64,000 nt of DNA from Diogma glabrata (taxonomy: Eukaryota; Arthropoda; Insecta; Diptera; Cylindrotomidae). Shown one piece after another: positions 10,053-23,093 of the stretch (position 1 is its first letter; each line of letters starts with the position of its first letter). The translations under genes and the position numbers were made by a program. Location: contig OY856187.1 in NCBI GenBank assembly GCA_963693315.1, forward strand, positions 375,534,990-375,598,989, written 5' to 3'. The notes beneath the pieces are model-generated. The model worked only from the letters and a program-made list of their open reading frames with translations, was not told the origin of the DNA and searched no databases.

Positions 10053-13000
10053 CATTACGTATGCCAGTGTGAGCAAAATATAGCTTGTACTTTCACCCAC
10101 TAAACATGAAATATTTTGCAAGGTCCGCAATAGAATAATATTTATTGGTCCGTAGCATGAAATCAGTAGAGAAACACTGATTTACACAAGCGAAAAAGTT
10201 AAAATTTGAACTTGACCAATTTAGATTTGTCTGAAACTTGTCATATAAGTATAGTATGGATAAAATAAAAAATGCTACTTGTTTAAGATTTTTTTTAAAG
10301 TGCACAGTTTAAGCATAGGAGGGGGAGGTTCCTGCATGAAAAATGAATATTTTGCCAATCCGAGGTAGACTTGGAATTAAATTGCTCCTGGATGGCTATA
10401 CCGATTTCAACAGATTTTTTTGTTTGATAGTTGATTAACTTTTTTATAATTAATTTTAAAATTGAAACATTAAAAAGCAAATTTTAAAAATGGCGCTAGG
10501 GTCAAAGATATTTAATATAAAAGATTTTTAGTACGACTAAAATTCTAATCTTTCATCATTTTTCGAACTTCAGTGGTTAAAATTTTTTGTTAATAAAAAT
10601 TATCGTCATCTTTAAAAAAGTTTTGTTAATATTATAATTAAAAAAAAAAAAGTTTAATTAATTTTTTTCTAAAGATTATATAATCACATACCAAACCAAG
10701 CCTAGCTACTATTTGTGTCCCTAGCAACGACAAATATTTTCAAATTTTAATAAAAATGGGCGCGTTTTGAGTCAAACTTCTTAAGTACTAAGAATTCCTA
10801 AGAATGATATCTTTAAACCGTGAATATTAACCGTAGTCAAATTTAATTAATTTAGAAACACTACATTCCAACTGTTTACCTCAATCAATTGCAATTAAAA
10901 TTAAAACCGACATTAGGAGTATAATAGAATGATATAATTAATTAATAGTAGATTAATGATGAGTTATTTAACGATGTAGCTTATTTCTTGAATAAAAGTG
11001 ATAAATACAAGTGAGGTATTGCAAATTTGGGAAGGCATAAAATTCAATAAATACAAAACAATGTTTATTCTTTATCCATTCATCAAGAAAAGCATCAAAA
11101 TGCAAACGAATGATTAAATAAAGTTTAAGGTTATTGATGTTAAATGGATTAACTTTAAGTTTCAAAATTTGAAATCTATGACTTCCATTTTCAACCAAAA
11201 ACGTCATTGAACAAACATAATTTTTTTTTAGAAAAGCATATCGTGTTTTTAATACCAACTTGAAAATCGAAATGGATTAGTGATTAACAAATTATTATTT
11301 TGATTAGAATATTACTGATTAATTTTGCTGAGTCATTGAATTTTGTTTATTTATTAAATTACTTTTTAAAAGCGTAATAAAATTAAAATAACAGAAAAAC
11401 GTTAGAGCAAGCGATACTATAAATGTTTACAACAAAAAGTATGTTAAAAAATATCTTATTTATTTATCAAAAATAACAGTCAAAATTAATTTTAAAGTTG
11501 AACATCAAAATAATGATCCAAAATTTAATTATTTAAAATTAAGAAATATCCATGTAATAAGAACAGTTAACAACTACTTAAAGTCAAAATGCATATACGA
11601 GTATAAACTACATAATATTTGAATAACAAATAAAAATTAAGATTAAAATTATAAAATAACGTTAAGATTTATTACAAAATTAATAAAAAATACAACAAAA
11701 ATTCTTCAACCAAAATCAATCAACTTTATCGTTTACGTTTTACATTTATACATAAATTTTAACTTTCCGCAATTCATTTGCCCTTGAGAATGTGGACACA
11801 ATATTAAAAAATTAAAAATTGAAATTCTTGATATTTTTAGTTTCTAGATTATAATATTTAAATATTTTTTGGTAGTTTGTTTCAAATTTATTATGAAAAA
11901 GTCTGATTCTAAAGATAATTTAAGAAAACGGGTGGAATCGCCATGTAGTAATAGCTCTTAATAACCAAATAGGAGAAAGGGATATATATCAATGAACTTA
12001 TCTATTTTAAACTGCCCACACAAATTTCATCAATTCTTTAAATGTCATTTTATTCCCAAAAATGCATTACAAACACTTCTATCTAATTCTATACGATTAT
12101 ATCGAACATTGTGTAATGTTTATAATGAAATCCCACACACAAATATCTTGATTATTTTTAAAATAATTCTATAGATGTAAATTATTTTAAGTGAATCATT
12201 ATATTGATTTGTATTATAATTTAAAAGCATACAACAGTTACTTGATTTAATTTGATTACAAAATATTAGAAGAAGAATAGTTTTTGCAAGGAAAAGGTAT
12301 TATGATAGACATTCACTTTGACGTTTTTGTGACTTGTCAAGATTTGTTTGTGAAATGATGATGGAGTTAAGTTGTTGAGGTAATTTTAATAATTTTTTTT
12401 TTAATTTATTTTAAATTGACTTTATTTTGTAATAGATATTAGAATGGAAATATAATACATTAAGTGTATAACATGTAAGAAATAATAATCAATTCTTTAA
12501 GAAAATGCATAGAAAAACTTTTTTGTTTCATTTTAATATTAGTTTCCCGACTTTATATGTTTAATATCGATCGATAAACAGGAACTCTATATTATTTAAG
12601 TGCAAAGTTAGGTACAACATTTTTAACATATACAAATATGTTATAAACTTTATAACTTTAATTAACTAAGAGTTATTTAAGAGCTTGTCAAAAATTCAAA
12701 AAGAAAACTTTGCTATCAAACTACTTTTAAACTATACTCTAGTGCTAGCATTCAAAATAGCAAAATCAATTCTGAATGGACCAAAAGATGAGATTTGCTA
12801 GAAAATTTTCAAAGCCTACCAACTCTTTTTCTGGCATTTTTCGACGTGTAAATTATAACATTCGGTCGTGAAGATATCGAAAATGCGGAAACTATTCAGT
12901 GAACTGAAAACTTTTGGAAACAATCGAACAGAGTGGAAAGTGGAAAGGTTTAAATAACTCTACGTCTTGTCATATGATTCCTATGAAACTCGGTTTATAA

Positions 13001-13199
13001 GTTTTTAATGTATTTACCATAGTTCTGAAAACTTTTGGGTAAAATGCGAATAAGAGGGAGGCTTTTGATTTCCATAGGGTCATATCGAAAAGCTAAGCTA
13101 GAAGATCTATATATCAAAACTTGAAAACAATACTGTGGATGTTCTGTTTATGTAAGAGTCCCTTTTTACAGAATTGAGAATACAGAATCTACATCAAGT
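10053..13199. other. AT-rich non-coding DNA
   Basis: Only short chance ORFs are present (for example 10968-11258 minus and 11992-12174 plus), with no recognisable domain, RNA gene or transposon end. Confidence 0.45.
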
Positions 13200-13545
13200 C
13201 AACATGATGCAATCTGGAATTGTCTCTGTAATGAATAAAATATTCTGTGTCAGTGGTACTTCCATTTACCGTTATCTTTAGCTATAGTAATGTACTATAG
13301 CGTTGTTCGAAAATGTACGAATAATATTTTCAACAACTACTCAACCCACTTATTTGCAAAAACATAATTATTTAAAATATTTCTTACAAGTACATCTGAC
13401 ACTTCCGGAAGACCGTCTCATATTCTTTTATTTTCCACATATTTTTGTTTATTTATGGGAAACTAAAAAGAATTTAAGTTTTTTTGCTAATTGTGTTTTA
13501 GTTATACTTTTTCCAATGTTTTGTGTAAAATTCAGTTAGTTGGGG
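13200..13545 (+). repeat. Dispersed repeat: SINE-tail family, truncated copy
   Basis: The segment from ATATTCTGTGTCAGTGGTAC through GTACTATAGCGTTGTTCGAA, CAACCCACTT and ACACTTCCGGAAGACCGTCT is shared with 16685-16900 and, for its beginning, with the SINE bodies at 15460-15540 and 55980-56220. This copy lacks the tRNA-like head. Confidence 0.6.
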
Positions 13546-14030
13546 TTTGGACAAGTTAAGCTGAGTCTTTTAAATTTTTAATGAATTTTTAATATTTAAA
13601 AATTTTTTGGAATTTTAAATTTTTTGAAAATTTCGTGTTTTGTTTTTTTTTTAATTTGAATTGTAAATTTTATTAGAATACTAGAATTTTAATGAGCTTT
13701 AGAATTGTTTTGATTTTTTGAATTTTTCTTGGATTTTTAATTTATTTTGGGAATTTCTCAAGTTTTTGTAAGTTTTTTTTATCTTTGAATTTTAAAGTTT
13801 TTAGTTTTGAGACGCTTTAAATTTTGTAAGATGGTAACAGCTCAACCACTGCCAAAATCCACTTCAAGATTATTTTTTTGAAAAAGTTTATTTTTATTTT
13901 ATTCAGAAGTTTTCTTTAAATTTTGAATTCGTTTTAGAATTTCGAAATTTAGTTTCAACAAATTTAAAATGTTTTTTGGTTCTTTTTTTTGTCGACTTGT
14001 TTTTTTATTTTATTTTAGATGTTTTTGGGC
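13546..14030. repeat. Low-complexity degenerate A/T repeats
   Basis: Repeated variants of GAATTTTTAAATTTTTGAA fill this stretch. No coding potential. Confidence 0.6.
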
Positions 14031-14735
14031 TTAGAGCAAGATGTTCTGTAAGTCCTGATGCGCAGAAAACATTTGTGTTTTGAGGTTTTTTTGTTTTGTT
14101 CAGTTGTCTTCTGTGGGCGAAAAACAAAATCCTTGTAGCAGAGACAATTCTTTGTGTTTTTGGATTTTTTTTGTATTATTGTTGAGTTGTTGTTCTGGGG
14201 GTGAAAGGCTGAATTAGTAAGACAACATGTATGTCTGAGTTTGTTTTTCTCTACAATTTATAACCGAAAAAGTAGGAAAGATCCTTCAGACGTAATCCTA
14301 ATGGGGTTTACGATCCTGCGTACCTTGGTTGAATGGAAATTCATGAAGTGACATGGCCCGGATCTTGTTGACCTCTGATGGTTAACCATTTTTGTCTTCC
14401 CACCATGGTTATTTCACCTCGTTCACGGGTTCTCAATGAGGTAATGATCACCAAATGTTATGCCAAAGTAGCCTAACTGTCATGGTCTTAAAAAATTCTA
14501 CTTGTTAAAGAGTAACTTATTGGAAGTAAGACAGAGCGCAAGCTTGTGAACGATAACATGGTAATGGATCTCCTTCTCCTGTCGTTCGGGCCACTGTGTC
14601 TGTCGTTGGTGTCTTTAGCTTGCAAAGGAACGGTGAGAAGAAAAAGACTAGCCCCTGGCTTTCTGAGTCATAGTTAGATACATATATCCTCTCGTCATTC
14701 ATTCATTCGGTTCACCAAAGCACTCTTTCAAAACC
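14031..14735. other. Unassigned, moderately GC-richer sequence
   Basis: Composition rises in GC between 14280 and 14700, which looks like repeat or old retroelement sequence rather than the neutral AT background. The minus frame 14517-14702 has no recognisable domain. It directly adjoins the 3' end of the minus-strand LINE fragment, so it could be target DNA or LINE trailer. Confidence 0.3.
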
Positions 14736-14742
14736 CCTTTTT

Positions 14743-15205
14743 TTGTATATTCTTTTTTTTTTAAATAAAAAGTGTTGTGTTATAAGGCTTACAATATGTG
14801 TCACAACAACACATAAATACCTTTTAAAACGTAGGTTCCACAACAACTTGCACTCTAAGGTGTTGATGAACGCTTTTTTTAAACATCTGCGGATTAAAAC
14901 CATTCCATTTGTATACAGTTCAGACAAAGAAGTCTTTCTGCAATCTGCCAGTATGACAGCGCGGGATCTCGACCGTTTGACTGGTTGCGCTAGCCGATTG
15001 CCGAGTGGAACGGGGGTAAGAATAAGTTTGAGGCATGATGCTGCTGATTTCATCTGAGCACTGTTGATGACGATATTTGTAAAAAACAACGAGGTCAGCA
15101 ACAGTGTGACGATGTTGTAGGGAATCAAGTTTTGATATCAAATCTCGATCACCCACAATTCGTATAGCCCGCTTTTGAACAGAGTCCAAGAGGGCCAATG
15201 CTGTA
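14743..15205 (-). pseudogene. Jockey-like LINE, 3' end with pol C-terminus
   Basis: The minus strand reads LDSVQKRAIRIVGDRDLISK, LDSLQHRHTVADLVVFYKYR, CSDEIS and, after frame changes, VEIPRCHTGRLQKDFFV. This is the conserved C-terminal tail of Jockey/CR1-type LINE polymerases (LDSLQKRAIRLIG...LDSLxHRRxVADL...FYRYxxGxCSxEL...RTxRYxxSFFPRTxxLWN). Only about the last 100 residues remain, and at least one frameshift is present. A second, more decayed copy is at 56620-57110, also on the minus strand. Both are 5'-truncated LINE insertions. Confidence 0.75.
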
Positions 15206-15339
15206 GTTAAATTGTTTTTTTTTTTTATTTTGTTGCTCTTTGGAATTAGCTCAACTGTTCTGCTGCCATCTACCCCAATGGTTTTTCTAGTTTTCTGATT
15301 CTGTTTTTTTTTTTGTACTTTTATTAATTTTGTTTTGTC

Positions 15340-15720
15340 TGTCCCGCCGCAGTCGGTAGAGTCTGAGAGTTTTTATTTCGGGGTTTGGGTTCAAGCCCGG
15401 TTCTCATTTTATTTCTTTGTTTTTTATGATGCTCAGGACGAATGTGGTCAGCCAGACTTCCACTTTTCGTTTTGTCCTGTAATGGGCAACATATTCTGTG
15501 TCAGCCGGACTTCCATTTCCCTTATTCGAAAATACACCGTCTACAAAACCTCACAGTACATCTTTTCCAGTTAGTTCGATTAAGAGGCGTATGGACATTT
15601 CATATAAGATTTGCCTCTTTCATCGACACTTCATCAAACGTAGACACAGTATCTGTGTGTTTCAGCATGTTTTTAAACAGTTTTTCAACACCAAATTATT
15701 CCAGCATCATCTTTTGTGAT
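15340..15720 (+). mobile_element. tRNA-derived SINE, copy 1
   Basis: It has an A-box-like GCAGTCGGTAGAG at 15349 and a B-box-like GGGTTCAAGCCCGG at 15387, spaced as in a tRNA. An unrelated body follows (GTCCTGTAATGGGCAACATATTCTGTGTCAG) that matches 55980-56005 and 13230-13260. The putative tRNA region does not fold into a full cloverleaf, so it is a SINE head rather than a tRNA gene. The short forward ORFs within it are not genes. Confidence 0.65.
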
Positions 15721-16680
15721 TGGATTTTAACCACCACAGGGAGTCTTTTTATAATTTATACGATGGCACAAGGTGACGCGAAACTGAGTCATCAGTAGCT
15801 GAATCTTTCAATCATCATAGCCAATTTATCCATGAAAGGTGTTAGCCCCAAGAGACTGCTGGAAGTATTAGCCTGCTCTGCAACGCCTGTTTTTCTTCAA
15901 GAGTCATATGGTAGTGATTGCCTCTCGTTTTTTTAGCAAAGCACAAGGACTTTTCCTTTTTCAAAACCATTACATTATGGTCTAAGAAAACTGTTTTTTG
16001 GAGAGTTCCTTCCAGCCTTCAATTGCAGTTGTTCCAGATCAAGAATTTCCATAGACCTGTTTAGATCTCCAAAAGCAATCCATGTATAACACAGTTCAAA
16101 GATTTTTAGTTGCCTTCCAATTAAAAACTGGGGAGCTCCAAAATTTTGAGGTAATAGCGATCATACTGCTAGTAAAGAAAACGATTGGAATACGGCATTT
16201 GCTATCCATCTTCTATTATCCATATGGAATATCAAGCATGATTCCACGAAAATAACTTTTGACAAAAGTTCACATCATAATCATGCTCTCAAAGACCGAT
16301 TGTTAGTAGCTCGTTTACATACAAATTGCCCACCAACCTTATGGTTTATTGAAACTTCTAGATTAATTCGTTCTACAAAATTAAATTGATAGTAAAAACA
16401 TTTTATATTGAACAATGCAGCAGATTTTTGCTTTTCAAAATATATAGCCCATGTATATACAAAATAATTAAAGAAAAGACAAAATTTGAAGAAGTGTCTG
16501 TGACTTTAAGAAATAATATGTAATTCTAGTAACAAATTTAGTTTTGGACAGAGAGGTAGAAAATTCGTCTTCACATTATATATAGCACAAAATTATATAA
16601 ATTTCAACCTTCTATAGATAATGCAAATTTCATAAAATATAAATTCATCAAAACATGTTGGAACTCCGTACAGTTTGGCG
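15721..16680. other. No gene seen
   Basis: Mixed-composition DNA without recognisable ORF, RNA or terminal repeats. Confidence 0.4.
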
Positions 16681-16905
16681 AAAACAGTAATATTCTATAG
16701 CGTTGTTCGAAAATTTATGTATACATTTTCAAGAACTTCTCAACCCACTTGTTTGTAAAAACAAACACAATTATTTAAAATATGTCGAAGTACTTCCGGA
16801 AAGACCGTCTAATATTCTTTTTATTTTACATAAATGTTTGCATAATTATGGAAAAATAAAATGAATTTAAGTATTTTTGCCATATTTTAAATAACTTCTT
16901 TTCAG
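16681..16905 (+). repeat. SINE-tail family, second headless copy
   Basis: ATATTCTATAGCGTTGTTCG, CTTCTCAACCCACTTGTTTG and CTTCCGGAAAGACCGTCTAA match 13295-13440 closely. No head is present. Confidence 0.6.
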
Positions 16906-17083
16906 CTTAAAACCAATTTATGCCATGCTTAGAACTACAAGCTTACGAATTGTTATAAATCCTTTAGAAACACAATTGCTTTGTATGATAAAACTCAAAT
17001 ACGACACATGTGGTTTTTGCCGATTGTTGTATAACACGTTTAGATTGTTTCAAATGCCTGGTTTCCCATAAATGCACATACAT

Positions 17084-17392
17084 TCAAATTTGAAAGAGAT
17101 GTGTTTTAGAATTACATTTAGTTAGGTTAGAGCACAAATGCTTAAACCATACGCGATTATACAAACGCTCAGAAATAATTTCGGGTGTTGAAAAACTAGA
17201 AAAATCATTAAAATTGCAAATGTCATTTAAGTGCAAATAAAATTTGATCGGTGAGGTAGTTCCGAGAACCCAAAAGAGTAAAACATCAAAAATAATCAAC
17301 ATAAAGTTATGTTGTAATAACTTTATATTGCCTAAAATTGATCGAAATGATCCCAAAAAATTTTATCAGACTCGGCACTATGGGGATGGCAA
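17084..17392 (-). repeat. Unidentified dispersed repeat, partner at 48220-48380
   Basis: On the minus strand a 90-codon frame contains GNIKLLQHNFMLIIFDVLLF. The plus-strand frame at 48166-48378 contains GNIKTLQHKFLLIIFDIVFF, and the DNA is similar too (GGCAATATAAAG, ATTACAACA, ATTATTTTTGAT). Two copies of one unknown repeat, perhaps once coding; no family is recognised. Confidence 0.45.
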
Positions 17393-19531
17393 CAAAATAT
17401 AAATTGAATTTTCTTGATAAAAATTCAACAACTTAAATTAAATCCTCTTTCTAGGGACAAGTTTTTTTCACCCTTCCTCATTTTTCGTTCAAACTTTACT
17501 AAACTGTAAGCCTCTGTGAATTTTTTCAAAACTTTTGATCAATCAAACTCAAAAACTAGAAGAGGAGACACACTTAAGTTTGTATTTTTTGTTTTGGCAA
17601 TAATTCAAAAACTGTGCAATGTCACTTACTTTCGTTACCAATGTTACTTTTCAAATGACACCGACATGACGGCTTTACATGTGTTTTTAACCTTTCTTTT
17701 TACCCATTCTACTACATTTTCTATCATTCCAACCACTTTTTAGTGTTTTTTAATTAATTAAAAAATTCAAATTTAATTAGTTGCTTCTCATACTCACTTA
17801 AACCTTTTACCAAAGTTACCGAAACTTTAGTAAATTTGTCATAAAATTAATTTGTTACTGAGAAAAAAAAAATAGCTAACAGGATCTGAGATATCAGAAA
17901 AATGAAAACTGATGGATAAAACTATTAAGCTAATTGCTTATTCTGAACCCCAAATAAACCATGCGCAGTGCATCAACTTTTTCCTGATAAATTTCGAAAT
18001 CTTTTCAAAAGAAAACAGACGATAAATAATGTCAGTGGAATCGACCACTTAACGTAAAAACTCTTAACTCATCTTATGAAATATCGTAACAGTTTTAATC
18101 TCCTCATTTCTTAAAAACCATAAATCTGATGAATAAATTTGATTACGATACTAACTAAACTAACCCAGTGAAAACGCTCTCAATAAATAATTTATCAAAA
18201 ATTAATTACTACACATTATAAAAAACGTTTAATGGGTGGTCAGTCATTTGTTATACAATAATAAAAAATATTATTATCATCAAATTAAAAAAAAAAAAAC
18301 AAAAGAAACAATAAAAATGTAATCAAATCTTTAAGTTATTAAAATACACATTCCACTATTGATAACTCGAGCTTAATACAAAACATCAAAAACGTTTATT
18401 AAATAACTACTTAAGTAGGTTTTGGGTGGGTTTTTAGTTTCATTCAAAAAAAATTAAGTTTGGACCAATTCAAAAAGTTATTCATTTAAAATTTTATATA
18501 ATGTTTACAAGTTTACCAAAAACAATTAGCAGATTTACTGTTTTACAAGCTTGATGATACGCTTAAACATTAATCATTATTATACATTTATTAACATATC
18601 TTTATATAACAGTGATTAATTAAGTATAGTCGGATTGCAAAGTATACATATAAAAGAGCAGCATTTGTAATGATCCACAGTTAGGATGTAATTGAGTTCG
18701 GCAGTTACATGAAGAGAAAATGAAAATGTAGTTGAACACGATATTGTACAACTCAAAAGATTAACTAATTTAATATGACAGACCCACAGCTTTTTGATTT
18801 ATCAATTAGTTTTTAAACGATAAGTTTCGTTCCCATTTATTATGCATACTAAAGTAGCAATAAAAACTATTTCACGACAAATATGAATAATTTAAATTCC
18901 AAACAGTTTTAATATTAAGTAATTGTTCTATCACCTAATGCCATAATATATCAATTCAAAATAATATTTATTAGTGCAATAAACTCAATTTATAATATAT
19001 CAAAAAGATGATTTAATATTTACCAACTCAATTAAAAAATTTGCATAAAAAAGACGTGATTAAGATTAATAAATGCAAACACCTACATTTTTTTTATTCA
19101 CATTAATTTAATCAATTTTTCATGCCTAATTGCGGCAACTTTATGCAAAAATATGAAATTATAAAAACAATACATTTTAACTTTTACGTACACAAATATA
19201 TGACATAATTCACCACCCGTTGCTAAGTTTAAGTATGATGTTATTTTTATGGTTGGCCATAAAAAATTCATTACATTCTGTTAAAAGTTCTCATAAAAAT
19301 CATAAATATGTTTCAAGAATTTTCAATCCAAAAACCTCGGATCTACCCGAAATTTCCTAGTTTTAAAAATAAACAGAATATTTTTAAAACTTGTAAATTG
19401 TATAACAAACTCAGAATAATAATAATGAAAATGACGAAGAACAATAATAACGAAAATGGAATCCCAACGCCACGCCAAGGACAGAACCTGACCATTTTTA
19501 ATTTTTTTGAAACTTCGAAAGTATAACAAAA
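17393..19531. other. AT-rich non-coding DNA
   Basis: No supported gene, RNA or element. Short ORFs at 17516-17743 and 19308-19529 lack domains and overlap on both strands. Confidence 0.45.
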
Positions 19532-19665
19532 TAGTATATTAAGAAACTAGTTTCATAATCGACGATTTTATCGCACGCAATCTGTTTAGAAAACGACCCG
19601 CGCAGCGGGGAGTTTTCTAAAGGATAAGTGCGATAAAACGTCTTATGAAACGAGTTTTTTATGCT
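19532..19665. repeat. Hairpin locus with GC-rich loop (hairpin set, no. 3)
   Basis: The arms GTTTCATAATCGACGATTTT and ATCGCAC pair with GTGCGATAAAACGTCTTATG; an inner stem TTTAGAAAAC/GTTTTCTAAA closes the loop GACCCGCGCAGCGGGGA. Confidence 0.6.
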
Positions 19666-20059
19666 ATTTTTTCTATTTTGCATTTTACTTCGGTCTGAAA
19701 GACCTAAGTATTACATTCATGAGCTCAAAGTGAAATTCTTACCCCCACTTTTTTGGACATTTCTCGACGTTTTAAGACCTACTGTTTCTAAAAAGCAAAA
19801 AAAAAATGTGTGCCTGTCTGTAGGCCGGCTGGCCGGCCGCCGTCATTACCTACGCTGCAGGAAAACCGCTGGATGGATTTCAAAATTTTTTTTTTCTAAA
19901 AATATGTATACTCAAGAGACAGGTCCGAAAGGACGCTGTGTTCGATAACTGTACCGGAAGTGTGTCAAAAAAATCATTTTGTGTGTCAAAAATAGCAAAT
20001 ATTCATATTTTTGGCTTAAAAAACGTTCATTTTAGGTGATTACGAGTAGGAACATTAAA

Positions 20060-20340
20060 TTTGGAGAAATCTTGATGGTCTGGATTGGTATGTGAGATCA
20101 AAAACTAGATCATTGCATTATAAGTTTGTCAAAAAAATGTTGTCAAGTGTGTCAAAAGAAAGATTTTTATTTATTTTTTTATCCAATTTTTTGGAAAAAA
20201 ATAAAATTGTTTGTTCGAAATGAAATTTTATTATTATTATAGAGAATTATGGCATTATAAGTTTGTCAAAAAAATAATTTCAAGTGTGTCAAAAAATGAT
20301 TTCATTTATTTTTTTAGCCAATTTTTTGGAAAAAAAATGT
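20060..20340. repeat. Left-arm ~150-bp tandem units (two) of the foldback
   Basis: Each unit holds CATTATAAGTTTGTCAAAAA, CAAGTGTGTCAAAA and CCAATTTTTTGGAAAAAAA. The right arm has about four units in inverse orientation at 23560-24000. Confidence 0.65.
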
Positions 20341-21012
20341 AGCATATAGCATAAAAACATATGACGTAAATGTAATTGAAAATGAAATTCGACATGGAAA
20401 TATTTGAATATGTTATAGTTTTTGAAATATTTTTGGAATTTTGAAAAAGTTTGTATTTTTGATTTTGTAATAATTTTTGCAATACATTTAAAATTTTGGA
20501 AAAAGTTTTAATTTTTGATTTTGTAAGAATTTTTTGAATATATTTAGAATTTTGAAAAATTTTTAATTTTTGATTTTATTATAATTTTTGGTATTTTGAA
20601 AAAATTTTCAATGTTTGATTTTGTAATCAAACTTTATCTCTGTTTAAAAATTTATTACAAAACTAACACGAAACATCAATACGTTGCCGAAAAATTATAA
20701 TCCAAATTCCAAAAATATTGTTAAACTAAATAAAATCAAATTTTTTTCAAAATTCCAAAAATATTCCAAAAATTAGAATAAAATCAAATATTTAAACTTT
20801 TTCTAAATTCCGATAATATTCCAAAAATTCTTATAAATCTAAACTTTTCCAAAATTCTAAAAATATTGCAAAAATTATAACAATATCAAAAATTGAAACT
20901 TATTTCAAAATTATAAAAAAATCAAAAATTTAAAATTTTTCAAAATTCTAGAAATATTCCAAAAATTCTTACAAAATCAAAAATTGAAACTTTTTCAGAA
21001 TTCTAAAAATAC

Positions 21013-23093
21013 ATGGGTAATTCTTTTATAAACCGAACACCTTTCTGACCGACCCATTTTTGATTAGGCTGAAAATTTTTTAGGGGTTTTTTATCGAAAA
21101 AAAGATATATGTGTTCGAGGATTTTTTTTTTTTGGAAAATAGAGCTGCAGCCAAATTCTGTAATTGTGAAGCGGTGAAGTGATAAGTTTTTTAATGAAAA
21201 GAAACGAAGAAATTTTTATCACTTCACCGCTTCACAGTTACAGAATTTGGCTGCTGTTCTAAATTTCGAGAATTTCTTGATTTTTGGCTTGAAGACTTAT
21301 TTTCAAAAATTCATAACTTCGGTTTCATAGAAGATAGAAGCTTTTCTTTTTTTACTTGAAAGTTAAAAATAAAGTTTTTTAAAAATAAATAAATTCAACT
21401 AAAGTTATTAACACATTGCTATTGTTATAAACAAATAAAATGTTGAAATTTAATTTTAACCAATGAAATTAGTTTTTAATATAATCATCGTATTCAACGT
21501 TTAATTTCCTATAAAAAAGTATTTTTTTTTAATGGAGAAATGATATTTACTGTTAAAAATAAATTAATTTATCGAGCGCGGGACGACAAAAAATTCCATA
21601 TATGGGTCATTCTTTTACATACCGAACAGATTAGGACTAAATGGGACTAAGACATTTTTGATTCAGCTGAAAAATTTTTTACGGGTTCTATATAAACATA
21701 ACGATATACTTGTTTGAGGATTTTTCTTTTTTTTTTAGGGGAAATAGAGCGGTTCTAAATTTCGAGAATTTTGTGATTTTTGGCTTGAAGACTTGTTTTC
21801 AAAGATTCATAACTTCGGTTCTGGTAGAGATAGACACTTTTTGTTTTATTTTAGAGAATGAAGATGCAATTTAAAAAAAAACTGTTATTTATAAAAATTA
21901 TTAACAAATGCCTATTGTTATCAACAAATAAAATGCCAAGATCAGTTTTTAGTCATTATCTAACAAAAATAAAGAGTGTTTAGTGTGACCATCGTATTTT
22001 ACGTTCAATTTTCAATAAGAAACGTAAATTTAATTAATGGAGAAATGAGTTTTACTGTTAGAAATAAACTTATTTATCGAGCGCGAGACGATAAAAAATT
22101 TTATGAATTTTTGTCGTGCGGCACTGGAAAAATTAACTTATTTCTAACAGTAAAACTCATTTCTTCATAAATTTAATATACGTTTCTTATTGAAAATTGA
22201 ACGTAGAATACGATGATTACACTAAACACTCTTTATTTGTTTTAGATAATGACTAAAAACTGATTTTAAAATTTTATTTGTTTATAACAATAGGCATTTG
22301 TTAATAATTTTTATAAATAACAATTTTTTTAAATTTCAAATCTATTCTCTAAAATAAAATAAACAAAAAGTGTCTTCCTTTACCAGAACCGAAGTTATGA
22401 ATCTTTGAAAACAAGTCTTCAAGCCAAAAATCACAAAATTCTCGAAATTTGGAACCGCTCTATTTCCCCTAAAAAAAAAAGAAAAATCATCAAACTAGTA
22501 TATCGTTATGTTTATATAGAACCCGTAAAAAATTTTCAGCTGAATCAAAAATGTCTTAGTCACACTAGTCCTAATCTGTTCGGTATGTAAAAGAATGACC
22601 CATATATGGAATTTTTTGTCATCACGCGCTCAATAAATTAACTTATTTCTAACAGTAAATATCATTTCTCCATTAAAAAAAATTATTTTTTTTATAGGAA
22701 ATTCAACGTTGAATACGATGATTATATTAAAAACTAATTTCATGGGTGATGGTTAAAATTTAATTTTAACATTTATTTGTTTATAACAATAGGAATTGGT
22801 TAATAACTTTAGTTGAAAATATTTATTTTTAAAAAATTCCATATCTTAACTTTCAAGTAAAAAAAAGAAAAAGCCGTTCTATGAAACCGAAGTTATGAAT
22901 TTTTGAAAATAAGTTTTCAGGCCAAAAATCACGAAATTCTCGAAATTTAGAACAGCTCTATTTTTCGAAAAAAAAAATCCTCGAACACGTATATCTTTTT
23001 TTCGATAAAAAACCCCTAAAAAAAATTTCAGCCAAGTTAAAATTGGGTTGGTAAGATTTTGTCCAAATCTGTTGGGTTTATAAAAGAATTACC
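21013..23093. mobile_element. Inner palindromic element, outer copy of the GGGTMATTC family
   Basis: TGGGTAATTCTTTTATAAAC at 21013 is mirrored by GTTTATAAAAGAATTACCCA ending near 23093. Further in, both sides carry TTTTTATCGAAAAAAAGATA and the phrase GAATTTGGCTGC/CTATTTTTCG-type blocks. It sits in the centre of the giant foldback. Confidence 0.6.
21596..22614. mobile_element. Innermost palindromic element of the same family
   Basis: CATATATGGGTCATTCTTTT at 21598 is mirrored by AAAAGAATGACCCATATATG near 22611; the arms then share CGAACAGATTAGGACT and ACGGGTTCTATATAAACATA. The centre (22050-22155) pairs GTTTTACTGTTAGAAATA with TATTTCTAACAGTAAAAC around an ATCGAGCGCGAGACGAT block. A related solo fragment is at 38335-38516. 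Confidence 0.6.

Noticed and set aside
22405..22590. Short ORFs in the giant palindrome (also 21976, 24178, 23852)
   Set aside because: The same sequence is read in mirrored arms; the peptides are not conserved between the arms as proteins.
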